Positions 1-5,704 are shown, numbered from the stretch's first letter. The stretch: 5,713 bases of DNA from CAYPHJ01 sp964410485 (GCA_964410485.1 CAYPHJ010000185.1:1-5713); one strand, 5' to 3'. The notes: a model not told the origin generated them from the letters alone. A program made the numbers and translations.

Positions 1-89
1 CCGACAAGAAACGAAACACAGCAGGCAGCAGTCAGAATGGTAACCAAAAAACGACTACAACACAGGGTGGAAACGTCGCGGTTCCACAT
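1..89 (-). CDS. N-terminus of an exported protein, cut by the window edge
   Basis: An open frame starts at the ATG at 89-87 and runs off the left end, giving 29 complete codons. The start is set by a strong Shine-Dalgarno sequence, AAGGAGG, five bases upstream. The peptide begins MWNRDVSTLCCSRF, then has a hydrophobic stretch (LVTILTAACCVSFLV). This is the pattern of a Sec signal peptide or a first membrane anchor, so the product is probably periplasmic, a lipoprotein or membrane-bound. Two Cys-Cys pairs are unusual in so short a leader. The LTAAC stretch only loosely resembles a lipobox, and the hydrophobic run continues past it. The same frame is open upstream through the amidohydrolase remnant, so the ATG choice rests on the ribosome binding site. 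The family cannot be named. Another solute-binding protein is possible given the neighbouring transporter, but nothing here proves it. Confidence 0.6.
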   Translation of the reverse strand, partial: MWNRDVSTLCCSRFLVTILTAACCVSFLV

Positions 90-94
90 GATAG

Positions 95-101
95 CCTCCT
101 T
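95..101 (-). promoter_or_regulatory. Ribosome binding site of the left-edge gene
   Basis: The minus strand reads AAGGAGG, then five bases, then ATG. It is a near-perfect anti-16S match. It decides that translation of the edge gene starts at 89 and is not simply a continuation of the open frame from the amidohydrolase remnant upstream. Confidence 0.7.
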
Positions 102-170
102 ATTTCTCGAACCCTGTTCTTCTCTCCTTGGTGCCGGCACGAAAGGCACCCGGCATTCCTCCCGGTGAAG

Positions 171-510
171 CCCCATGGCATCCATTAAAGGCTTGTGCGT
201 GCTTAGAAAAAGGACTCGTGCCAAAGAGAACCGCGCGGTATCAATGCCCTCGAGATCCATGTCTTTGAGACGCTGAACTGGATCGGTCATGCCGGTAGTT
301 TCGCGCGGTCGCCGGCTACGCTGAGCCCCAACAAAGCCACAGCCCTTGCCGGCAGGCGTCGGGCACAATTTCCCCTCTACCATCACGAAATCCACCCCTC
401 GATTGTCCTTGACCATTTTTGGCGCGCGCGACTTTGTACGGAGAAGCGAGAAGGTCTTGCCATGGAAGAGATTTTTCCACAACGTGGCCATCGGCATCTA
501 TGATCCGCAT
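171..510 (-). pseudogene. Amidohydrolase-family (amidohydrolase 2-like) gene remnant, frameshifted and truncated
   Basis: The remnant starts at the ATG at 510-508, with GGAGGG seven bases upstream (518-523). The first residues, MRIIDADGHVVEKSLPWQDL, match the usual N-terminus of TIM-barrel metal-dependent amidohydrolases (D-x-D-G-H-x-x-E). The first frame stops at 316. In the next frame, from about 420, the text continues sensibly: KMVKDNRGVDFVMVEGKLCP, then a stretch rich in Gly and Arg, then TDPVQRLKDMDLEGIDT. Another shift near 231-238 gives AVLFGTSPF, and a further one in the A-run at 207-211 returns to LSTHKPLMDA. The breaks lie in CG-dinucleotide or homopolymer tracts. Together they rebuild about 110 residues of a family whose members are usually around 300-400 residues. 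After about 171 I see no further family resemblance, and a new gene starts at 89. It is a non-functional 5' fragment. The intact ancestor would have been a cytoplasmic hydrolase or decarboxylase of unknown substrate. The assignment rests on remembered family sequence, not on an alignment. Confidence 0.7.
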
Positions 511-681
511 TGATTGGCCCTCCGTTGACAAGCTTAATACTCGAACTGTGCTCTACCTATTATGCTGGCGCAGGTTAGGTCAAGAGATGTGCAAACCGGC
601 AGCGGGAATGCGGGTATCCGATCGAGACGACACAGTCACTCAGGAGCGGGGATCCCTGTTCGATAACACTAATGGTGTATG

Positions 682-701
682 ATCCGGCACAGCCGCCGGA
701 T
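682..701. repeat. Perfect 7-bp inverted repeat upstream of dctQM, possible operator
   Basis: ATCCGGC (682-688) and GCCGGAT (695-701) are exact reverse complements separated by six bases. No T-run follows on the plus strand, so it does not look like an intrinsic terminator. Its position in the divergent intergenic region, about 205 bases before the dctQ start, would suit a dimeric regulator. No regulator gene is visible in the window, and the regulator family is unknown. Confidence 0.35.
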
Positions 702-765
702 ATGAGCAAAGCCTTCTGTGAACAATATCGGGCAGGGCATTCAATGCGCCGCGGTGGCCAGCGAG

Positions 766-795
766 TTGACATGACCCCGTGTTCTCGAATAGCTT
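766..795 (+). promoter_or_regulatory. Weak sigma70-like promoter candidate for dctQM
   Basis: A perfect -35 hexamer TTGACA (766-771) is followed after 18 bases by TAGCTT (790-795), which matches only half of the -10 consensus. It lies about 110 bases before the dctQ start codon. Only the -35 element is persuasive, so the call is tentative. Confidence 0.2.
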
Positions 796-906
796 CCGTA
801 CCCGCGACAGTTTAAACCGACTCATGGCGTAGCATCGTCATAAGGGTCACAGCGGCGAGATCTCGGTACGGTTACCAGTGGGCACATAACTCCGAGGAGA
901 AACGTT

Positions 907-1419
907 GTGTCGTCGATCACTGTGGCATACAACGGCTTGATCAACGGGCTGCGTTGTCTGGCCGGTGTCGTGATCTTCGGTATCTTCGTGCTGATCGTCA
1001 CAGACGTGTTCGTCCGGCTGATCGGCATCCGCCCATGGCTCTACGCGAGCATTGTCGTCGAATACGGTCTGCTGTGGTTCGCCATGTTGGCCGCACCCCA
1101 CCTCGTGCGCACCAAAGGCCACGTATTCATCGACGCGATCACCCGCCTCTTGCCGCAAGGCGCGCGACGGGTCATCGCCAAGCTTTCCTACTTGATTTGC
1201 ATCGTCTCGTCTTTGGTCTTCTCTTACCACTCGCTCCAACTCCTGATCGCTGCCATCGCGGATAACGAGATCGACGTCCGCGCCGTGGATATGCCGCTAT
1301 GGACGCTATTGCTGCCCATACCGTTCTGCTTCGCCCTGGTCGCGATCGAATTCATGCGCTACCTGATCGGCTGGGATTCGATGTATGGCGAGCGGACCGA
1401 GGTCAGGGGGATCGCCTAA
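907..1419 (+). CDS. dctQ: TRAP transporter small membrane subunit (DctQ family)
   Basis: This is the small integral membrane subunit of a tripartite ATP-independent periplasmic (TRAP) transporter, which works with the large DctM subunit in the inner membrane. The product is 170 residues, normal for the family. Four hydrophobic segments are visible at about 17-38, 48-68, 90-116 and 130-155. The family signature is clear around 52-83: EYGLLWFAML, then a loop with RTKGHVFIDAITRLLP, where the Arg/Lys-x-x-His-Val-x-hydrophobic-Asp pattern is typical of DctQ. Translation starts at GTG; GAGGAG lies seven bases upstream (894-899), and no better ATG keeps the first membrane helix. The stop codon overlaps the dctM start (TAATG), so the two are surely co-transcribed and translationally coupled. 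The gene symbol is used at family level only; the substrate is unknown. Confidence 0.93.
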   Translation: MSSITVAYNGLINGLRCLAGVVIFGIFVLIVTDVFVRLIGIRPWLYASIVVEYGLLWFAMLAAPHLVRTKGHVFIDAITRLLPQGARRVIAKLSYLICIVSSLVFSYHSLQLLIAAIADNEIDVRAVDMPLWTLLLPIPFCFALVAIEFMRYLIGWDSMYGERTEVRGIA

Positions 1420-2732
1420 TGGAATGGTACTGGGCCTTCATCCTCCTCTTGGGCATGATCATCGCCATGATGATCCTCGGGGTTCCGGTCGCCTTTGCCT
1501 TTCTCACCACGAACATACTCGGTTGGCTGTTCTTCAATAACTGGAATCTTGCAGCTATCTATCAGGTCGTCGATAACTCAACCATCCTGATTACCCGGTT
1601 TACCCTGGGGCCCGTCCCCATGTTCATCCTCATGGGGGCGGTTTTTTTTCACACCGGCCTCGCCGTTCGGGTGTTCGACGGGCTGGATGCCCTATTCGGA
1701 CGGCTGCCCGGACGGCTCTGCTATCTGACAGTTGCCGGCGGCACCATCTTCTCGACCCTAACAGGCTCGTCGATGGCGAACACGGCGATGCTGGGCGCGC
1801 TGATGGTGCCGGAGATGCAGCGCCGCGGCTACAACTGGCGAATGTCGATGGGCCCTGTCCTGGGTACGGGTGGGCTCGCCATGATCATACCGCCCTCTGC
1901 TCTCGGCGTTTTGCTCGCAGCCATCGCCGGGATCGATGTGGGGCGGCTCCTGGTCGCGGGCTTCGTGCCGGGATTCGTACTGGCAGGGCTTTATGCTCTG
2001 ATGATCATGCTGCAGCTTTGGATTAACCCCAAGAGCGCGCCGCCTTACGACGTGGAGCCGGTGTCGATCGGCCGCAAATTGAGACTCTTGGGCATCAATA
2101 TTCTGCCGATGGGTTTCATCGTGTTCATGGTGGTCGGCTTCATCATTCTCGGTTGGGCGACGCCAACCGAGGCCGCAGCCGTCGGGGTCCTCGGTGTCAT
2201 GATCCTCGCCGGCGCCTACCGGACGCTATCGTGGGCCACGATTGTCACGTCGGTTAACGACACGGTCAGGGTGGCGGCGATGGTCTTCTTCATTCTCATG
2301 AACTCCACCGTCTTCAGCCAGCTGCTTGCATTCTCGGGCGCGTCGGCCGGCATGATTGCGTGGGCAACGAGCTGGGAGGTGTCACGTCTCATCATTCTGC
2401 TGTTGATGTTCTTCGTCCTGATCGTGCTCGGCATGTTCATGGACGCGACGTCGATCATGCTGATCACCGTGCCCATCTTTTTTCCTCTGGCGGACAAGCT
2501 CGGCTTCGACCTGGTGTGGTACGGGCTGTTCGTTCTCGTCTGCATCGAGATGGGCGGCACGACCCCGCCATTTGGGCTTCTGCTTTACGTCATGCTCGGT
2601 ATCGCACCGCCGGGCACCTCGCTATTCCAGGTGGCCAGCGCCGCCTTCCCGTTTCTTGTCTGCGATGCGCTCCTGATCCTCATTCTCGTTGCGTTTCCCG
2701 AGCTTGCGCTGTTCCTGCCAGATCTGATGTGA
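1419..2732 (+). CDS. dctM: TRAP transporter large membrane subunit (DctM family)
   Basis: This is the large, substrate-translocating permease subunit of a TRAP transporter. It belongs to the ion transporter superfamily and imports substrate with a sodium or proton gradient. I chose the ATG overlapping the dctQ stop, with CAGGGGG eight bases upstream; an in-frame ATG at 1299 lies deep inside dctQ and is not credible. The product is 437 residues, close to the usual 425-440, and is hydrophobic along its whole length. Recognisable family motifs are GPVPMFILMG (64-73), GGTIFSTLTGSSMANTAMLG (107-126), the helical-hairpin segment GLAMIIPPS (152-160), ATPTEAAAVG (247-256), GMFMDATSIMLITVPIFFP (338-356) and the C-terminal hairpin MGGTTPPFG (378-386). 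The frame is intact through an eight-T run at about 1640, which suggests good base quality. A fused DctQ domain is absent, consistent with the separate dctQ gene. Confidence 0.96.
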   Translation: MEWYWAFILLLGMIIAMMILGVPVAFAFLTTNILGWLFFNNWNLAAIYQVVDNSTILITRFTLGPVPMFILMGAVFFHTGLAVRVFDGLDALFGRLPGRLCYLTVAGGTIFSTLTGSSMANTAMLGALMVPEMQRRGYNWRMSMGPVLGTGGLAMIIPPSALGVLLAAIAGIDVGRLLVAGFVPGFVLAGLYALMIMLQLWINPKSAPPYDVEPVSIGRKLRLLGINILPMGFIVFMVVGFIILGWATPTEAAAVGVLGVMILAGAYRTLSWATIVTSVNDTVRVAAMVFFILMNSTVFSQLLAFSGASAGMIAWATSWEVSRLIILLLMFFVLIVLGMFMDATSIMLITVPIFFPLADKLGFDLVWYGLFVLVCIEMGGTTPPFGLLLYVMLGIAPPGTSLFQVASAAFPFLVCDALLILILVAFPELALFLPDLM

Positions 2733-2740
2733 CGCGCACC

Positions 2741-2753
2741 TTCGGGGCCCGAA
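2741..2753. repeat. Short palindrome just after dctM
   Basis: TTCGGG (2741-2746) and CCCGAA (2748-2753) are exact reverse complements around a single central G, starting eight bases after the dctM stop. The one-base centre is too small for a normal hairpin and no T-run follows, so a terminator is not well supported. Confidence 0.2.
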
Positions 2754-2845
2754 ATCGCGCTCTATGAGCGACGGCCAGGTAAGATGCACCCATGCGCCGA
2801 GCAGCGCCACGCCCAGCCGGCGCGCCCGTAGCAAATCCTCTGAAG

Positions 2846-2868
2846 GACCAACTCCCGCTCAGTTGGTC
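2846..2868 (-). terminator. Stem-loop overlapping the dctP stop codon, candidate terminator
   Basis: GACCAACT (2846-2853) and AGTTGGTC (2861-2868) form a perfect 8-bp stem with a seven-base loop. Read on the minus strand, the left stem arm encodes the last codons of dctP and the TGA stop straddles the stem and loop. The strand continues CTTCAGAGGATTTG without a true U-tract, so strong intrinsic termination is not assured. Because dctM and dctP converge here, the hairpin could block read-through from either side or protect the transcript end. Confidence 0.4.
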
Positions 2869-3869
2869 GGCGCAGAATACATTCTTGCTTTCAGCGTCTT
2901 GTAGTCCACGCTGTATTTCTGCGCGTCATTTTCGGCCCACTTGGACTCGTAGATGGTGCGGAGATAAGCCCGCCTCACCTCGCCTTGGAGTTCGATGGTC
3001 TTGACCCCCGCCTTGAAAAGCTTCTCGTTGTCGATTTCCGATTTCCTGGCCAGGATGGGGTTGCTCTCCTTCTCGAAAATCTCACCCTGCCTGAGCAGCA
3101 GCGCCTGGTGCTCCTTGCTCAGCTTGTTGAAGGCGTCGAGGTTGATGACTGTCATCGTCGTCGAATGATAATAGTTGGGCGCGATGCGGTACTTGAGGAA
3201 GCGTTCCCACCCATATGCGGCGACCGATCCCTCAGGCCAGCCGAGTCCTTCTACAACACCACGTTCCAGGCCGCCGTAGATATCTTCCGGCGCCATGGTA
3301 ACGGGCGTCGCGCCCATTGCCCTCAAGAACGGATTGTAGAGAGCCGTCGAGCGCATCTTCACTCCGGTCAAATCAAGCCCCGTCTTGGCGCTCTGCTTGG
3401 GCTCGAACAGCGTGTAAACAAAAAACGTCGAGGCTTCCCAATGCCCCCAGCCGAGAATCCTCGCGTTCAGCCCCTTGGCCCATGCTTCTTGCAGCATGTC
3501 GTAGCCGCCGTTCTTGCGCAGCTCCGAGGGAGACACGGTGTTCACGCCGGCCAACCTCGCCTCGGGCACCAGCCCCGGGTAATAGGCGCTCGGGCAGTTG
3601 ATGATGTCGACCAGCCCACGCTTGAGCGCTGAGCCTTGCTTCTGCCACGGCGTCACCTCGGGGCCGCCGATGTAGTTGAGCTTGAGGCCGGCGTTCTTTC
3701 TGTTGATCGGGTCGTGGAAGGTAGCAAAGTAAGCCTCGACCTGATCGTGATTTTTCACCAGACACGAACTCACCCTGAGGACGGTCTCCGCCTGTACAGC
3801 GGTGACGAACAAAAGGCCGATCCCTGCCAGCGTACCGAACACGGCATACGTCGCTTTTCGTAGCATCAT
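2859..3869 (-). CDS. dctP: TRAP transporter periplasmic solute-binding protein (DctP family)
   Basis: This is the periplasmic receptor that captures substrate and delivers it to DctQM. It has 336 residues, normal for the family. Residues 1-27 form a Sec signal peptide: MLRK basic start, a hydrophobic core, and a likely cleavage site after AVQA. The mature protein starts ETVLRVSS, a typical first beta strand. The core motif lies at about 167-215: DLTGVKMR, with Arg173 at the place of the conserved carboxylate-binding arginine, then GATPVTMAPEDIYGGLERGV and the EGLGWPEG segment. Cys36 and Cys92 are the only mature cysteines and could form a disulfide. The ATG at 3869 has GGGAGG eight bases upstream (3878-3883); a second ATG is the next codon. 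The gene faces dctQM tail to tail rather than leading the operon, so it needs its own promoter. The substrate is unknown; an organic acid is the family default. Confidence 0.94.
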   Translation of the reverse strand: MMLRKATYAVFGTLAGIGLLFVTAVQAETVLRVSSCLVKNHDQVEAYFATFHDPINRKNAGLKLNYIGGPEVTPWQKQGSALKRGLVDIINCPSAYYPGLVPEARLAGVNTVSPSELRKNGGYDMLQEAWAKGLNARILGWGHWEASTFFVYTLFEPKQSAKTGLDLTGVKMRSTALYNPFLRAMGATPVTMAPEDIYGGLERGVVEGLGWPEGSVAAYGWERFLKYRIAPNYYHSTTMTVINLDAFNKLSKEHQALLLRQGEIFEKESNPILARKSEIDNEKLFKAGVKTIELQGEVRRAYLRTIYESKWAENDAQKYSVDYKTLKARMYSAPTN

Positions 3870-3883
3870 CGGATTATCCTCCC

Positions 3884-4100
3884 TTCAGGAAAGTTTGTAA
3901 GCCTCACTGTCCTTCGCTGATCCCTCCTCCTACTGACAGACAATTCAGCCCCCCATTACTCCACGGCAAAGCAAATGTCCAGCCCAGCTAATCCCGGCGG
4001 TGGTGACTTTCCTTAATCCATCAGTGTCGGCATCCGTAACGGCTGGAGTGTTAGCACTTGTTTCATGCGCGCAAACAACCGAGCGCACCGAAATCGGTAA
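3884..4100. other. Leader region upstream of dctP
   Basis: No gene is recognised here. A plus-strand frame at 4000-4233 exists, but it lacks a ribosome binding site and overlaps the minus-strand ORF. The stretch must hold the dctP promoter, since the next gene upstream on that strand is more than 200 bases away. I see no clear -35/-10 pair. An inverted repeat, TTGTTT (4058-4063) and AAACAA (4073-4078) around nine bases, could be an operator or chance. Confidence 0.35.
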
Positions 4101-4373
4101 TTATCTTTTCACAATTCTGAGAGAGCTACGCGATGTAACTGCCTTCAGTGCAGCACGACAGCGTTGCTCCGGGCTGGCCCAGCCAGCGGGGAAATTTTTG
4201 GATTTGGTTAACTTCTCGAGCTCGGTCGTGTAGCGCTTGAACGTTCCAAGTTGTTTCATACGCTCCTCGATCTGTGGCGTTTTCGTATCGCACCCGTAAC
4301 GATGTACCGCCACCACAATGAGTGCGCCTCGTTGAATCCTGACCTCACGGGAGTTGATTCCCTCGGACTCCAC
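4101..4373 (-). CDS. Small unrecognised ORF, in frame with the BNR gene upstream
   Basis: The frame gives 90 residues from a GTG at 4373, ending at TAA. I do not recognise a family. It is basic, with a predicted helical stretch IEERMKQLGTFKRYTTELEK, then KSKNFPAGWASPEQRC, and no signal peptide or membrane segment. The GTG lacks a ribosome binding site. An internal ATG at 4259-4257 has GAGGAG only three bases upstream and would give 52 residues. The frame is the same as that of the BNR gene upstream and stays open back to that gene's TAG stop, adding 31 codons before the GTG. It may be a real small gene, a remnant of a larger gene, or a C-terminal part separated by a nonsense change. Codon choice looks plausible, but coding status is uncertain. 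Confidence 0.35.
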   Translation of the reverse strand: MESEGINSREVRIQRGALIVVAVHRYGCDTKTPQIEERMKQLGTFKRYTTELEKLTKSKNFPAGWASPEQRCRAALKAVTSRSSLRIVKR

Positions 4374-4412
4374 GTACCGGCGCGCGCGCAGTTCACGCTG
4401 AACCAGACTTAA

Positions 4413-4457
4413 AAGAGTGACCGGAGACCGGCGACCGAGGACTGTTGAAGAGTGACC
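4413..4457. repeat. Short direct repeats between the BNR gene and the small ORF
   Basis: AAGAGTGACC occurs at 4413-4422 and again at 4448-4457, 35 bases apart. Between them are three consecutive imperfect 7-base units, ACCGGAG, ACCGGCG and ACCGAGG (4420-4440). The arrangement looks like a small local duplication or the scar of one. No hairpin with a T-run is associated, so it is not a terminator for the BNR gene. Confidence 0.4.
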
Positions 4458-4466
4458 CCTGCTAGT

Positions 4467-5540
4467 CTACTCTAGAGCAACCGACATGGAATCAATGGAC
4501 GGCAAGTCCGGAATAACGGGTTCCCAGGAGTCCCCTTGGTCTCTGCTTATATACACAGCGCCCGAACCCCGCGTCCCTGGCTCAAGCCCAAAACCTCGGG
4601 ATTGATCGCCCATCCCGGCGAGGACTGCACTGGGGTTCTCGGGGTGAGGAACCAATGTCGCGGCCATCCACCGCATCGGCTCCGGTAAGCCCTTGTTGGA
4701 TTGCCGCCAGTGCTCTCCGTCATCGTCGCTGATCAGCATCACTCCCTCCGCGCGTGTCGGCCTGTCCCAGAATCCGGGTGAGCCGTTGGCGCCCGCTACC
4801 AGCATGCGCCGCGGATTCCCCGGGAGAAAGAGCCAGTCGTGGGAATAGCTCTGCTTCTCTGTATAACCCCAGGGCATCCCGTCCTCGACGCGAGTCCAAC
4901 CTCCGGCCACGTCATCGCTGCGAAAGAATCCCCTGGCCGAGGATACGTAAAACCGATCCTTGCTTCCCGGCCGGCTCCGCACCATGTGCATGTCAGGGTA
5001 CGAAATTCCCTCGCTGACATCTTCCCAAGTTTCGCCACCGTCCTGGCTGCGCACAACACCGCCGTGTTCAATCGCGACCAGAAGCACCTTCGGATCATCG
5101 GGATGGACTAAAATATGTCGCACGTGACCGGGAAGCTTGCCTTGATAGCGTGCCGGCGCGCCCCATTTTTTCCGTACCTCCGGAGGCATCTGAGCAAGGG
5201 CCTCCAGCGGTTCCCAGTTGATTCCACGGTTTGTGCTGCGGTGCAGCTGGACAGGTCCGCCGCCTGCGTACACTACCTGATCGTCAGAGGGGTCGAAGGT
5301 GATAGCCCGGATGTCGCCGTTCAAAACTTTTTCCCAGTGCAAGCCCGCATCCCGGGTCAGGTACGAACCGTCCCAGGCGACAGCTGCCAGCAGCCACTCT
5401 GGACGAGACGGACAGGCCTGAAGGTCTTCGACACTCCGGCCGCGAACGGCCTCGCTCAGCAATTCCCACTTGCCCAACTTGTAACGCGTAGTCCAAAGCC
5501 CAACATGCAACCCCAAGTAGAAGCGGAAACGTTCTTCCAT
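4467..5540 (-). CDS. Asp-box (BNR) repeat beta-propeller protein, sialidase-like fold
   Basis: This 357-residue protein carries six Asp-box repeats (S/T-x-D-x-G-x-x-W type): TRDAGLHW (62-69), STNRGINW (102-109), SQDGGETW (165-172), SDDVAGGW (208-215), SDDDGEHW (271-278) and SRDQGDSW (332-339). Spaced repeats of this kind mark a six- or seven-bladed beta-propeller as in sialidases, YCF48-like proteins and VPS10/sortilin-type glycosyl hydrolases. Phrases such as HPDDPKVLLVAIEHGGVVRS are typical of the blades. The Asp-box is structural and does not show catalysis, and the arginine triad of true sialidases is not evident, so the function stays unknown. The protein begins MEERFRFYLGLHVGLW with no signal peptide, pointing to the cytoplasm. 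The ATG is fixed by AGGAGG five bases upstream (5546-5551). It ends at TAG. The gene lies beyond dctP on the same strand, but the long gap argues against one operon. Confidence 0.85.
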   Translation of the reverse strand: MEERFRFYLGLHVGLWTTRYKLGKWELLSEAVRGRSVEDLQACPSRPEWLLAAVAWDGSYLTRDAGLHWEKVLNGDIRAITFDPSDDQVVYAGGGPVQLHRSTNRGINWEPLEALAQMPPEVRKKWGAPARYQGKLPGHVRHILVHPDDPKVLLVAIEHGGVVRSQDGGETWEDVSEGISYPDMHMVRSRPGSKDRFYVSSARGFFRSDDVAGGWTRVEDGMPWGYTEKQSYSHDWLFLPGNPRRMLVAGANGSPGFWDRPTRAEGVMLISDDDGEHWRQSNKGLPEPMRWMAATLVPHPENPSAVLAGMGDQSRGFGLEPGTRGSGAVYISRDQGDSWEPVIPDLPSIDSMSVALE

Positions 5541-5555
5541 GTGGTCCTCCTGTCA

Positions 5556-5588
5556 GGATATCGGCCTATCCTCCGGGGATATGCGGCC
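5556..5588. repeat. Imperfect direct repeat in the BNR gene leader
   Basis: GGATATCGGCC (5556-5566) recurs as GGATATGCGGCC (5577-5588) with one inserted base. GGATA (5556-5560) also pairs with TATCC (5567-5571). These sit directly before the ribosome binding site of the BNR gene and could form leader structure or be a protein site. The evidence is pattern only. Confidence 0.25.
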
Positions 5589-5616
5589 AAAACGCGATGC
5601 GATTTTCCAGACGGCA

Positions 5617-5651
5617 CTTGACGCCGTATCAAGCTGCGAAAATTGTGTCAA
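5617..5651 (-). promoter_or_regulatory. Possible promoter or operator of the BNR gene
   Basis: On the minus strand TTGACA (5651-5646) is a perfect -35 hexamer, but the bases 16-18 further on (around TACGGC) are a poor -10. The stretch also has CTTGA (5617-5621) facing TCAAG (5629-5633), so three TTGA-type half sites lie within 35 bases. This is about 80-110 bases before the BNR start codon, a sensible place for a promoter with an overlapping operator. Confidence 0.25.
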
Positions 5652-5679
5652 GGTGTTTGGGATCGTGCTGAGGTTCTGG

Positions 5680-5704
5680 AAAGCGTGGTAACGACACACG
5701 CTTT
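5680..5704. repeat. Perfect 8-bp inverted repeat near the right edge
   Basis: AAAGCGTG (5680-5687) and CACGCTTT (5697-5704) are exact reverse complements around nine bases. It could be a hairpin ending a gene that lies to the right of the window, or an operator for the BNR gene whose start is about 140 bases away. The right arm ends in only three Ts, and on the minus strand likewise, so an intrinsic terminator is weakly supported. Confidence 0.4.

Larger units (their letters stand above)
532..893. other. Intergenic region between the amidohydrolase remnant and dctQ
   Basis: No convincing gene is seen on either strand. The short open frames here have no credible ribosome binding site and no recognisable domain. 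One plus-strand frame (672-815, 47 codons) was looked at and not accepted. The region should carry the divergent start signals for the old amidohydrolase gene and for dctQM. It contains the inverted repeat at 682-701 and a TTGACA hexamer at 766-771. Confidence 0.5.

Noticed and set aside
131..140. A perfect 10-bp palindrome, GTGCCGGCAC
   Set aside because: It is short, GC-rich and within degenerate sequence; chance is a sufficient explanation.
672..815. A 47-codon plus-strand frame beginning MVYDPAQPPDMSKAF, with a faint helix-turn-helix flavour
   Set aside because: No ribosome binding site and no firm domain match; it overlaps the inverted repeat and the promoter candidate.
1299..1418. An upstream in-frame ATG that would extend DctM by 40 residues
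   Set aside because: The extra residues come from dctQ read in another frame, and they are hydrophilic and unlike DctM. The ATG overlapping the dctQ stop has a good ribosome binding site and gives normal family length.
2985..3632. A 215-codon plus-strand frame opposite dctP
   Set aside because: It is an antisense shadow of a clear DctP gene, with no domain of its own.
3965..3990. A sigma54-like promoter before dctP (minus strand, TGGACATTTGCTTTGC)
   Set aside because: The GG and GC elements are 11 rather than 10 bases apart, and the flanking consensus is weak.
4000..4233. A plus-strand frame with a hydrophobic start (MVTFLNPSVSASVTAGVLAL) resembling a lipoprotein leader ending in SCAQ
   Set aside because: The start resembles a signal peptide, but no Shine-Dalgarno site precedes it, the rest has no recognisable domain, and it overlaps the minus-strand ORF.
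5115..5621. A 168-codon plus-strand frame opposite the BNR gene
   Set aside because: It is the antisense of the Asp-box repeats and the leader, without its own family features.
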